The notes below the pieces were generated by a model that worked only from the letters and a program-made list of their open reading frames with translations, was not told the origin of the DNA and made no database searches. Shown piece by piece: positions 1-10,851 of a DNA stretch of 64,000 nt. The position numbers and the translations under genes were made by a program. This DNA is from Tubulanus polymorphus. Its lineage: Eukaryota; Nemertea; Palaeonemertea; Tubulaniformes; Tubulanidae. The first letter of the stretch is position 1. Every line of letters starts with the position of its first letter. Location of the stretch: the NCBI RefSeq assembly GCF_964204645.1, contig NC_134028.1:1798001-1862000 (forward strand), read 5' to 3'.

Positions 1-242
1 CATTAACTCCATTTTAAATCAACGGGATTCCAGCACACACCAGATGGCGCAACAATATACTCAGTGATACATACTGAAAATGAGTTAATTTTCAATGAAC
101 TTTGAACTGGATTTTGACCGATGGGAAAAGTTGATTAGAAGTTAATTGAAATGTAGAAGTAAATGAAGCGCGGTAACCAAGTAACGTAACCACTAGCAAA
201 CGTGACGGATCATACCTGTCATACATGGAATCCTCAATTGCC
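1..242. other. non-coding DNA, nothing recognised
   Basis: AT-rich sequence. The minus-strand open frame here runs straight through the tandem repeat that follows and resembles no protein I know. Confidence 0.5.
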
Positions 243-322
243 ACAGGTAGCATGCGGGTACACTTTCGTGTAGGGTACACAGGTAGCATGCGGGTACACT
301 TTCGTGTAGGGTACACAGGTAG
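243..322. repeat. 36-bp tandem repeat, about 2.2 copies
   Basis: The unit beginning acaggtagcatgcgggtaca is repeated head to tail at 243 and 279, and a third partial copy starts at 315. The two full copies look identical, which suggests a young duplication or slippage event. Confidence 0.9.
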
Positions 323-1449
323 ACACCCCTTAAGTAAAATTTTCCGTGAGGAAAATTTTAACGTTATGGATAGATGGCGAATCTGATTTACAATATGGAC
401 TTGACTGCGATTCAATAAAGATTTATTGCTCCAGCGTACAGAGCGTTTCTGGAATTGAAACCAGCCCGCGATGCTATTAGTCTGTTAGTCCGCCTATGCG
501 TGAATCTTCAGCACGATAAATCAATTTAATACAGATTTTATTGTTTCAAAGATGGCAGAATCATTAACGCAGAAAACCCGTTATCGCTGACACGGGGGGA
601 GATATCTAGTGTATTTTGCCATTTTTCACGATCATATCAGTTTATGAAAGTCATTTCATCCTCCACTGTTATTTAAAATTTCATCAGTGCTCGATCAGTT
701 TGTCAGTTTATTGCTTTTAGACTTCGATCGATGTATTATTTGACAGTAGACTCAAATTAGTGAATTATCACATTCAGTGCTTACGTAATTCTTGACTTCA
801 TACAAGTGATGAGTGATAAGTCCAATTCCCCTCAAAATATTCAACCCTCAATTTCTCATGTTACGTACGTTTTCTCTTGCTCATACAGATGGACAATTTG
901 ATGGCTAAAAACTGCTCCACATATAAAAATTCATCTTTAGTGCCACCTATATATAGTTACTGAACTATGGTCATGAACCAAACCAGGGACATAAAACTGA
1001 CTTACCATTAATGAGGGCCATGAGCCAAATTTATTCTCATGTTATCAAACCAAAGCCATGTGCTATATTTCCCCTGCGTGGTCACCAAATCAGAACCATA
1101 GACCAAACTTTAACTCTTTGGTCACCAAAACAGGGCCATGAATGAAAAGTTATTTCTGTTGTCTTCACAACTCTGTATTTGAGAATGAAATGATTTATGT
1201 GGAACTAATGACCTACTTAATGAAAGATTCATCTGTATCAGCGTTGTTGCTGCTGGTGCTGCTGGTGCTGGTGCTGGTGTAACTTACACAACTTTTTGCT
1301 GTTTGTCTCTAAAAGAGTTAACTTGATCCCAGTCGGAACTGATGAGAGTTCTAGTGAGACGACAAATAATGAAAAGCCATATGAAAAGAAAAAAAGTAAA
1401 GCGAACGCGTGAGCTTCTAAGCACAAAATAAAACAGCATGAAATGCTGA
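323..1449. other. non-coding, AT-rich; loose internal repetition
   Basis: No convincing exon. Between about 970 and 1150 a loosely repeated phrase (ccaaa, a short spacer, gggccatga) recurs at irregular spacing and looks like a decayed satellite. A GCTGCTGGTGCTG-type low-complexity run lies at 1246-1280. Confidence 0.5.
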
Positions 1450-1640
1450 TATAAAGAGTGGGGTCCGAGAGCAATTCGAAGGTCTAGTGTCCTGCACGCT
1501 TAGAGGGCGGGCAGGGGTCTATTCCTACCTCGACTCAAAAAAAGATGAAATATAAAGAGAAGGGTCCGAGAGCAATTTGAAGGTTTAGTGTCCTGCACGC
1601 TTAGAGGGCGGGCAGGGGCCTATTCCTACCTCGACTCAAG
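1450..1640. repeat. tandem duplication of a ~101-bp unit
   Basis: A block starting tataaagag and ending cctacctcgactcaa occurs at 1450-1538 and again at 1551-1640 with only a few differences. It includes the GC-rich phrase gcttagagggcgggcagggg. No coding potential is seen. Confidence 0.85.
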
Positions 1641-2204
1641 CGCTAAAAGTAGAGAAAAGAGTAAAAACGAAAAAATGGCAAATGAAGGAAAATGGCTGGA
1701 GTTCGATTTGTTCCACTGGGTTCGAGTGTTAACTTGAAAAGACAATCAAATTACAGTCAAACGGATCATTTATGACATATATTTTGTAAACATCAGCAGT
1801 TCATCAGAGTGACAACGTTGAATTCTTAAAGCAATATAAAAAAATTTAATTGATTAATTTTGATCTCAGCCATCATTCTTGTCCTTGGTTTGTGTTTGGC
1901 CTTCTCACAACATTTTGTGAGTGTTGAGGTTTGGTTAGGAATAATCTGAATGATTCGATGAAAATTGATAAAGAAATCATCTGTAAAATTCAAGCCATGT
2001 GATATTCAAGTCCACACTAGGCATATGGTCATTTAAATGCCTCCAAAATTGTAGAAAAGTAGCTGTGAGTCCCGTCAATGATGCAATTGATTAAGGATTT
2101 CAATTTATATATGAAATTGATATAATCGTGAAAAATGGCATATCGTTTTGTAGTTATTGTACAGATGAGCGGTGTCTGAGGAGACAAGAGAGTTGAGGAG
2201 ACAT

Positions 2205-2715
2205 GGTGGGAGGGCATTGAGGGAGGGCTAGGTGGGAGGGCATTGAGGGAGGGCATTGAGGGAGGGCTAGGTGGGAGGGCATTGAGGGATGGGGTGTGGG
2301 AGGGCATTAAGGGAAGGGGTATGGGAGGGCGGGAGGGAAGGGGTGAGGGAGGGCGGGAGTGAAGGGGTGAGGGAGGGCGGGAGGGAAGGGGTGAGGAAGG
2401 GAAAGGGTGAGGGAGGCGGGAGAGGGAAAGGGTGAGGGAGGGCGGGAGGGAAGGGGTGAGGGAGGGCGGGAGGGAAGGGGTGAGGGAGGGCGGGAGGGAA
2501 GGGGTGAGGGAGGGCGGGAGGGAAGGGGTGAGGGAGGCGGGAGAGGGAAAGGGTGAGGGAGGGCGGGAGGGAAGGGGTGAGGGAGGGCGGGAGGGAAGGG
2601 GTGAGGGAGGGCGGGAGGGAAGGGGTGAGGGAGGGCGGGAGGGAAGGGGTGAGGGAGGGCGGGAGGGATGGGGTCTGGGAGGGTCGGGAGGGATGGGGTC
2701 TGGGAGGGTCGGGTC
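2205..2715. repeat. G-rich minisatellite
   Basis: About 500 bp built from GGGAGGG, GAAGGGG and TGAGGGAGG words in roughly 24-25-bp units, at least 15 copies, with extreme purine strand asymmetry. The GREGGREG-like open frames on both strands are translation artefacts of the repeat. Runs of three or more G at short spacing make the plus strand a strong G-quadruplex candidate. Upstream (2205-2290) the unit degrades into a gggagggcattgagggag variant. Confidence 0.9.
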
Positions 2716-3169
2716 GGGAGGTTAGGTGAGTTGAAATGTTCTGATGTTTTAGTTAGACGGATGGGAATCTAGTGAAGATGAGAGAACATTAAATCACTGT
2801 TCAATCACAGGATGAAGTAATGCAGTGATCTGTTCTCTGTATCTGTACACAATGTTACATGTATCTGTAACTGTTCACTCAGTATGAAATAAGTACAGCA
2901 GTTTAATCCACAGAAATCCTGTACTGTTTCTGTCTGATTGATTGATAATTTGAGATGTTACATTCTGCTCTATTGTCACTGATTATTGTTCCTTTTTTCT
3001 TTTCAGAATGAAATAAATGCAATAGAATTTACTATTTAAACAGGCTCTTGTAAAAGTTAAGTACAAAATTAAACTGGTAATGAATTTCTCTACAGAATTC
3101 TTCCCAGTTTCTGTTATTATTGTTTTACCCTCATTTACAGGATGAGACACACACTGCAGCACCAGTTTA

Positions 3170-3278
<109 letters not shown>

Positions 3279-3985
3279 GCGGAGGCAGCGGCAGCAGCAG
3301 CAGGTAAAACCTGTTAGGAATTTTTCTATTTTTTCAGAGAACTGTCCTGTATAAATTATTTTCAATCATTAAGACACATTTATGTCCTGAAATAAAGTTG
3401 GAATTATCAAGATATTTATGTTTTCCATACATATTTTCAGTGAACAGAGCTATGGAGGTTTTGGTACCCAACAGTCTATCTCAAATACCGTTGGCTTAAA
3501 AACATTGATGAAAACGGTAAGTTTTGATTTGGTGTGAAACTGCTCTTATTTCATAACAACTTAACTGACAATTTCTAACATTTGTTTTTAGGAGCTGAAA
3601 TAAGTGGAACCCTTGAAAAAATCTGTGAACAGTAAACATTGGGAATTCACTTCACATTTGTTAAAGATGGACATCACTTTAGATCCTCAAAACAAAAACA
3701 GTACCGGTAATTATCTCTACAGATTCTAGTCTCTGTTTGACTGTAGATTTATAAACTCATTTCCTGGTTAGAAGCTACATTAATCAGTGAAGGCGAATTT
3801 TCAATCACTTCTATCCTGGTCAAAGTTCAAATCATCAAAATTATACAACTTATGTATTCAAGGGCCCGAAATGAAGCTGAACTTGCAGTTAACATTGCGC
3901 TCTACAAATCAAATACAAGTCAGAAGTGGTGAGTTTTATATCGATTTATTGCAGTAATTTGTGGTGATCTTCAAATCAAGTCCAG

Positions 3986-4114
3986 GGTCCAGTTTCACGA
4001 AAAAGTTTAAGCCTAAAACGGTTAAGTTTGAATTGTTGTCCTCATTGAAAACATGAAGTAACCAATGGCAATTACACCAAAAATTTGAGTTTAACTTTTT
4101 CGTGAAACCGGGCC
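3986..4114. mobile_element. 129-bp MITE (GGTCCAGTTTCAC family) with an empty site in the neighbouring duplicate
   Basis: The ends are inverted repeats: ggtccagtttcacgaaaaag at the left and ctttttcgtgaaaccgggcc at the right. It is flanked by CAG on both sides (3983-3985 and 4115-4117). The nearby duplicate at 4635-4650 reads aagtccagaaaatgatg with no insertion, so it preserves the pre-insertion site. A sequence-related copy lies at 17321-17450, and elements with similar ends at 33445-33558. Confidence 0.75.
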
Positions 4115-5510
4115 CAGAAAATGATGTGTTTTTGATCGTTCAATGTTGGCAGGTATCAACGCTTTACTAGAGGACGCAGTTCAACGCTACGATCAAACAC
4201 CTTAGACATCTGCATACACTCAACACATTGTGATAAACTACTCATTAACCTGGTAGGTTTTCTGTCAATCGAACACAAACAAATTGCAGTTTCTATTTAT
4301 TTCATTAACCATTTTCTGGCATAATTTTTTCCTTCCAGAAATCCTGTACTGTTTCTGTCTGATTGATTGATTACTTTGAGATGTTACATTCTGCTCTATT
4401 GTCACTGATTATTGTTTCTTTTTCAATCATTGAAAGTCATTTATGTCCTGATCAAAGTTGGAATTATCAAGGTCTTTATTTTTTCCATACATATTTTCAG
4501 TGAACAGACCTATGGAGGTCAAATACCGCTGGCTTGAACATTGCAGTAAACATTGCGCTCTACAAATCAAACACAAGTCAGAAGCGGTGAGTTTTATATC
4601 GATTTATTGCAGTAATTTGTGGTGATCTTCAAATCAAGTCCAGAAAATGATGTGTTTTTGATCGTTCAATGTTGGCAGGTATCAACGCTTTACTAGAGGA
4701 CGCATTTCAACGCTACGATCAAACACCTTAGACATCTGCATATACTCAACACATTGTGATAAACTACTCATTAACCCGGTAGGTTTTCTGTCAATCGAAC
4801 ACAAACAAATTGCAGTTTCTAATTTATTTCATTAACCATTTTCTGGCATTATTTTCTCCTTCCAGAATGCAATACACACAACACTAATTGGAGCTGGAGA
4901 AATTAAGAATATTTATCTTCAAAGAGTGAAGAAGCTCTGGTTGTTACTGAAGCTGCTATTCTTTTAAGAAACTAAGTAATTGTCTCTATACCTGGTTCTA
5001 GCTTGTTATAAAACTTAACAGTTCAATTATTTACCGGTATATATGTTTATTTTCTCAGAAAATCATCAGTTCTCTAAACCTCACGACATTATGACTGTTG
5101 GAAGTGAAATCCTGCTTGATGGCACTGAGCTTATCCGATACAAGTTTAGAAATGGTGAGTTTTTCATCACTCCACTGTGCTCTAATTTGTAATATATTCG
5201 AACAATCAATTATTCTGTACATAATTTTCATGTGATTCTCCAGAAAGAAGTGCGGCTGCTGCTGATGCTGATGCTGAATCCTCAATCAATTGCTAATTCT
5301 TTTCATAGTATAATGATTTATTGCAGCATGAAATTTATCTGATAGAACAATTTGAAAACTGATCAAAGATTGAATAATGGTGTTGAATTATCTAGAATTA
5401 TAAGGTAATTATAAATTCTTGTTTCTGAAATATTTCATGAAAACAAGTTCCCACGCAAGTTTCCTCTCTTATTCTAGGACGAAGTGGGGACCAATATGCC
5501 ATTTGACAGG

Positions 5511-7150
5511 GACAAGGACTAGCCATCTACCTCGAGATTGATATGCTGCCACTTATTTCCAAGATCTGCAATTTTTAAGTCAAATATATTACCGGTATTA
5601 TATCGTGCTGGCCAGCACGGGCAGGCGACTGTTGTTCTGTTTGTGATGGTTTCATGGACTGCGTATCTCATATCCATAAAAACGGAGTTATCCCCTGATT
5701 TGTCTCTCAAAGCTGTAACGTAATTTTTGCTAATAAATAGCCTGACTCGGGCATAGAATAAGGATTTAAACCCCCGCTATATGCAAATTTAAAAGATTGA
5801 AGTGGTAATTTATTTATCAAGAATCAGAATCAAAATAATAAAAGTAAATGAAGAAATAACTGGAACAACCTATGCACAAAATAACAAAACCTTCAACCTA
5901 AGCACTTAACAACCTCTAGCTTTACTTTTCCCAATTAACTTGTTTTTCCCTCTCTATTTTTCCCTATTTTAGTTATTTCTTCAGACTTGACGATGGTCTT
6001 TTGAGAGACTCATAAATGTTGTCTTCTAATCCTTTTGAATTTGTGTAAAGTGGGTTTTAATTTTTACTGAAAAATAATTACATGAAGTAATTACATGTAC
6101 ATTTTAGATTGAATATAGCTGCAAAGCAGCGATAATAGGTTTCCTGCCTCGCCAAGCTAATCTCAATTGAGGGAATTCGAGAAATGATGGGCTTTCTGAG
6201 ATGGATCAAGGGCATGAGATAATTTACACACTCCATGTAACTGCATTAGTTTGTACTTATTTGTACCTCGGAACCCGGTTTCGTTGGTCTGGTTTTGTAC
6301 TACCAGTAGATTTGTATGATACACATGTATGATGTAAATGGACATTATTTTGTTAAATGGACATATTTTGTATGACTGTAATGTCCCACAATCAATGAAA
6401 CCAAAAAGTTGAAATGTCGACTAGTTTTCTTTATTATGGGACAATAATATTTTGTGCGAACTTGTGTTACTGTTTTATTAGAAATAAAGATGAATTTTCT
6501 GTGTTGTTTTAGTTATGATTACAGACGCCAGCAGTTTCACACACTCAGTGCGTCACATCCCACTGGTTCAATTTCATAGAAATAATTTACTCAAAAAGTA
6601 TTGATTCCTCGAGTCGGTAAATTCGAATTGAGTAGTTTTTAAGAAATTGAACTGAAGGTCCAGTTTTACAAACCACGTTCAAACATTATGTTATAAAAAA
6701 AGTCTGAATCAAAGTGAAGTTTTATGAAATTTAGCCGAGGGTCCATTCGACATGGAATTGTCGAATTGCAGTTGACCCTATGTACCGGTTATGTGAAACG
6801 CATAACGGTTTCATGAACATAGTTTAACTAAAATTGATTCATCCTTTCTTCGTGAAACTGGACTCGAACTGAATTAAATACCGTACTCGCTGTTTAGTGT
6901 GCGAAACTGCAGCATCTAAAACTGATTGAAACCCTTTCGCATTAAAAAACCAAATCCTACTTGGGGTACGGTTTCACGATATGATTAACTTAAAAAGAAC
7001 AACAAAAAGCAACAGTTAAAGAAATTGATCTATTTGGCCCTTTGTGCGAAGTTCAGTTAAAAAGTTGATCATGTTTGTGAAACTACGGCCCCGACACATG
7101 AAAGTTGTGATTGTTACCCTGGCATGCGAGGGTTTCAATTCAGTGCTTTA
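5511..7150. other. non-coding intergenic DNA
   Basis: No exon chain is recognisable. Phrases such as ggtccagttttacaaacca (about 6658) and gtgaaactggactcg (about 6853), and a further gtttcacga/gtgaaac pair at 6970-7090, look like eroded members of the GGTCCAGTTTCAC fold-back family. A microRNA or short RNA would not be visible to me here. Confidence 0.5.
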
Positions 7151-7519
7151 GGGAGCGTTTACAAATTACGTACCTCAAAATCTCCCGTTTTTCTGACTCC
7201 CTTTCCCTTGTACCACCTCTGTACCAAATTCACTGACCCCCTCTTAGGTACGTACCATCACACCCATGACAAACCCCCAATTATATTGATGCAAAGAATT
7301 GAGCAAGTATTGTTGTTTATTGATTTTATATACCCGGTACTAAAAGCCCAACACCAACGGCTATTTGAGTTTGGTACATAAAGTACGTACCAAGATTGAC
7401 TAATACCCCCCTCCCTCAAAGTACGTACCTTTTTTGCTGACCCCTCTCCATGTACCACTTTGTACCAAAATTCAGTAACCCCTCCCCCCAATGGAGGTAC
7501 GTAATTTATGAACGCTCCC
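7151..7519. mobile_element. 369-bp PIF/Harbinger-like MITE
   Basis: Terminal inverted repeats gggagcgtttacaaattacg and the reverse complement of cgtaatttatgaacgctccc bound the element. It is flanked on both sides by TTA (7148-7150 and 7520-7522), the 3-bp TWA target duplication typical of PIF/Harbinger transposons. There is no transposase reading frame inside, so it is non-autonomous. Short GTACGTACC and TTGTACCA words recur inside. Confidence 0.8.
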
Positions 7520-7674
7520 TTACTAGACTGGAGACCGCTCTCTATCTTCAATTACCACGCGGTACGTTAACAGACAATAAAAGCATTTTATGACGATTAA
7601 GGTACGTTTAAGATTTAAATGTCGCCGTCTTGTGTGCGTTATTTAAACATTTTTTTTTCTCGAAAAACCAGCCA

Positions 7675-7760
7675 GATCGAAACCAGGGCACCCCTGTTCA
7701 TCCTCCATTCAGCATCAGAACCACTCTGAAATCAGAAGCAGTAATTTCTGGATTCGAATC
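7675..7760. repeat. B-box-containing repeat monomer, diverged
   Basis: This carries the phrases cacccctgttcatcctccattcagcatcag and aatttctggattcgaatcctggg, a diverged monomer of the repeat clustered at 39960-40880. A second diverged copy lies at about 7978-8130. The ggttcgaa-type core resembles the internal B box of RNA polymerase III promoters. Confidence 0.65.
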
Positions 7761-7793
7761 CTGGGCATTCGCTTCGTTTATCAATGATGCTAT

Positions 7794-7946
7794 GATCGCC
7801 ATCTATTGGAATTTTGCTGAACCGACTAGTCAGCTCTTACTTGTCTCGCTGACTCTTCTTTAATCCGTTCAGCACATCGAAGAAGAGTCAGTGAGACAAA
7901 TAAGAGCTGACTAGTCGGTTCAGCAAAATTCCAATAGATGGCGATC
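7794..7946. repeat. long near-perfect hairpin (67-bp arms)
   Basis: The left arm at 7794-7860 is the reverse complement of 7880-7946 with about two mismatches, separated by a 19-nt spacer. The outer ends read gatcgccatctattgg. It may be a fold-back MITE or the product of an inverted duplication. As RNA it would form a very stable 67-bp duplex. Confidence 0.85.
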
Positions 7947-8167
7947 ACGTTCGAAATCTTGAAATATCCCTTCCGTCGGGCACCCCTCTATAGGCCTATC
8001 TTCTAGTCAGCATCACTACAGGGTCATTGAATCAGTATCGGTAATTACTAGGTTCGAACCCACGACGCTTTTGGCTTTAGGATGAATCAGCAGCAGTAAT
8101 TACTGGGTTCGAACCCGGGAAATCCGTCGTAATTCGTAAAACGTAGTCGTATTACAGTGCCAACCAC

Positions 8168-8300
8168 ACTCAAACGTGGTGAACGAATAGTAAGATAAAC
8201 CCACTTATCATATTCTACAGATTAAGAGAATTTAAAAACAAGAATTTATTTATTCAATCTAAAATATCACGACGTTTCGATCTCACCGTCAGGTGGGAAG
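8168..8300 (-). mobile_element. Penelope-like terminal fragment
   Basis: The sequence from aaccacactcaaacgtggtg to gacgtttcgatctcaccgtc matches the left half of the element at 33582-33850. Read on the minus strand it contains ctgacggtgagatcgaaacg, the CTGA...GAAAC arrangement of Penelope-like element ends, with a shortened middle. Classification is by motif only. Confidence 0.5.
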
Positions 8301-8320
8301 TCGTATGACCCTAGTTATTG

Positions 8321-9279
8321 AAGGATATCCAAAAAGTCTTCACTGAAAGGGGTTCCATGATTTGAAAGTTTAACAATATGTTTCCATTCCTAGGCATGGA
8401 AACATATTGAACAGAAACTATTTATCTCGTTTTGTAAATATGTACTTAATGTAACACGTCGAGCAACAAACATGGCTGTAATTGGTGAACTCGGTAAATA
8501 CCCACTCTATATAGCTGCTTGTGAGACTCCTGAAATTCTGGCATGCTGTGCACCAGAATCAGGACAGATTGGTGTACCACGCCATGCAAGAGTCAATCTT
8601 GTTGAACTCTAATTTTAAATCTTTTACCCGAGCTAAACATACACTACAAGAGATATAAATTTTTTTTGGCACAAATGGATATCAAATTCCCCAAAACTAG
8701 ACTGCTACAAAAATCTAAATCCTGAATTTACCATGACGCCATTCTTAATGGATCCTATACTACCAAAACTGTTTAGAACCAACATTTGTAAATTTAGGAT
8801 AAGTAATCATCGTCTTCTGACCAATTTACCAAGAGAGAGACTGTGCCAACACTGTAATGTCATTGAAGATGAGTTTAATTTTATAATAGAATGCTCTCGA
8901 CTAAATGAAATAAGATATAACCTAAACAGAGCAGTGAGCTGTATATACCCAGATGCCCCAAAGTGGGAGGACCAGACCAAATTCAAAAAACTTCTCACAG
9001 ATAAGAAACTACATGGTCCTATTGGGGAATACATCTCGAAATCCTAGACTCTGATAATAATTAACACGAAACTGCTTTTATTCTTGTTATATTAATGTAA
9101 AATGTTTATGTTTTGTAAATACTATTTGTAAATATCACTCTGTGCATCTCGACCCGAAAGGGTGTAAGCAGTACAATAAAGAGTTTATTGAATTGAATAT
9201 TGTTAAACTTTCAAATCATGGAGTCACTTCTCTTCATTTAACCCCTTTCAGTGAAGACTTTTGGATATCCTTCAATACA
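8321..9279. repeat. inverted-repeat pair enclosing a LINE fragment
   Basis: 8321-8385 (attgaaggatatccaaaaag and onward) is the reverse complement of about 9196-9279, apart from a 15-bp indel. Between the arms lies the LINE-like fragment. The arms may be ends of a DNA transposon into which the retroelement inserted, or a fold-back structure. Confidence 0.7.
8430..9046 (+). mobile_element. non-LTR retrotransposon (LINE) 3' coding fragment, degenerate
   Basis: Two frames of one broken ORF are visible. The first reads FCKYVLNV, then NMAVIGELGKYPLYI, a phrase typical of the region after the reverse transcriptase in LINE ORF2 proteins of marine invertebrates. The second (8733-9046) reads KFRISNHRLL, then LCQHC and FIIECSRL, the C-terminal cysteine/histidine zinc-knuckle-like tail. 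The catalytic RT motifs and the endonuclease are absent, and the frame is interrupted around 8612, so this is a dead fragment. The clade cannot be assigned from this tail alone. Confidence 0.75.
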
Positions 9280-9557
9280 GTTTCAAATGGATTAAAAAAT
9301 GATGATTTAGGTCGACTGCTTCTCCTTTCGGGTCCTATCAAGACATTTATCAGGTATGTACTACCAAAAATGAGCCGAGCTAGGCCACCCGGAATGCTCT
9401 CAAGTCAGGTTGAAATAGACTGTATAATAATAGTATGACCCTTGAGGAATTCCATATAACGTAATAAAAAAATAAGATTCGTTATCCGGATTCCGACTGA
9501 TATGTCGGTTTATTGATCAGACAAGGCATTTTTGCTCTTAATTTTGTTTTTTTTTTG

Positions 9558-9602
9558 TTACCGGTCTCAATCTTCAATTAAGGGGACAGGCAACCAGTCT
9601 AT
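9558..9602 (-). repeat. dispersed repeat, second copy near the window end
   Basis: The reverse complement of this stretch (agactggttgcctgtcccc, then gaagattgagaccggta) matches 63416-63466 closely. The copies are in opposite orientation. It is probably an end of a transposon family. Confidence 0.6.
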
Positions 9603-9846
9603 TTTACTCTGGGCTGCGAATGATAAGTTAGTTCACGAATTACCCGTCATCTATGAGTATAGCGGCAGCACTTGACGGTTAAGAATTAGCTAAGTTTGTT
9701 TTGACATTTGTTGGTGACATTTCGGGTGATTTATCGCCAGTTTTATCAGTATATTAACCACGAACGCTCGGGGCTATTTTGCTTGCGACAATTGACATCG
9801 TTCGTCCTCGGATCGTGGTTGACACAAGAGTCAGAGTGAAGAAAAA

Positions 9847-10851
9847 ATGGAATCATTTCTGAGCTATGTCCCCGATGAAAATGACGATTATTATCGAATC
9901 ATTGGATGCGACGAACTGTCAAGCGTAAGTTGATTCATTTAATTTAGTCAGTAACCTGACTGTGGTTTAGTTTCACGATCGGATATTTTCACAAACCACA
10001 GCTTGGTATAAGCTCATCCGATTATAAAAAGCTTACCACCAACGATTAGGTAACTAACTACATTTAATTAGGCTATTAATGCTTTGATTTTGAAAAGCCC
10101 CTTTTTGAATTTCAGAAAAATGAAGCTTCTATGGAAAAATCGTTTGTAAAACTTGTTGAAGAAAATTGAGTTAATAATTTAGATCCATATTTCCATTATT
10201 AGGTTGAGCAAATACTTACTGAATACAAGATAAAAGCTCTACAACTTCACCCAGATAAAAATCCCAATGATTTAACTGCAGGTATTTATTATCAAGTTGT
10301 AAAAATTCATCAGAGAATCATCGGTGAGGTTTATCGGTTTTCTTATTTTCTAGCAAAGCGATTTGCACTCTTACAACAAGCTAAAGAGGTTTTATGTGAC
10401 CCGGAATCCCGTGAGAAATATGACAAATGGAAACGTAGCGGAATACCGATGTCTTATAATCAGTGGTGCGCTATGAGTAACTCTGTTCATGTTGTAAGTG
10501 CAACTTTCTCTATTCCATATAGATATGAGATTTTAATTTAGATTATTCAAGCTCCATTCCTTTTGGACGTGTCAATTGATTTATATTACCATGAATTTCT
10601 AATAACTTTTAACTTTAGTCAATGCATTGGTCTTGTAAAAAGAAAGAAGCAATGATTGCTGATACGCCATTTTCCGCTTCAAAAGGTAATAATTAGTTCT
10701 CGTACTTAAAATTTGAAGAAAAAAATTTAAAGCAGAATTTGTTTAAGTTTTTTCTTTTTCTATCGTAGACAACGGGACGTCTGTGAAATGGTGGAAATCT
10801 GATCTACATTCAAACGATCGTCTTCGCAAATTCCGCAATTATGAAATCTAA
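9847..10851 (+). CDS. DNAJC12: DnaJ homolog subfamily C member 12 (J-domain co-chaperone)
   Basis: Five exons join in frame: 9847-9924, 10203-10281, 10354-10493, 10619-10685 and 10769-10851, giving 148 aa. The start follows gaaaaaATGG and gives the expected N-terminus. The J domain occupies about residues 14-80, with the CDELSSVEQIL phrase of DNAJC12 at helix I/II and the HPD motif at 42-44 that stimulates Hsp70 ATPase. The protein ends RKFRNYEI, the highly conserved DNAJC12 C-terminus. Vertebrate DNAJC12 is a cytosolic Hsp70 co-chaperone for the aromatic amino acid hydroxylases (phenylalanine, tyrosine, tryptophan), and a similar role is inferred here. At 148 aa it is shorter than the roughly 198-aa human protein because the linker between J domain and tail is compact. 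All introns are GT-AG and under 300 bp. Confidence 0.95.
9960..10062. repeat. dispersed repeat in DNAJC12 intron 1
   Basis: 9960-10001 has inverted ends ctgtggttt and aaaccacag. Its middle is shared, in reverse, with about 23315-23352 inside a P4HA intron. The following part, atccgattataaaaagctta and onward to 10062, recurs almost unchanged at 63927-63974. It is a small non-coding transposon family. Confidence 0.65.

Noticed and set aside
2029-2725. Proline/leucine-rich and GREG-repeat open frames
   Set aside because: Translation artefacts of the G-rich minisatellite, with no splice or start context.
7990-8130. Possible tRNA genes at ggttcgaaccc sequences
   Set aside because: Only a B-box-like core is present. 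No acceptor stem, anticodon arm or A box at the right distance.
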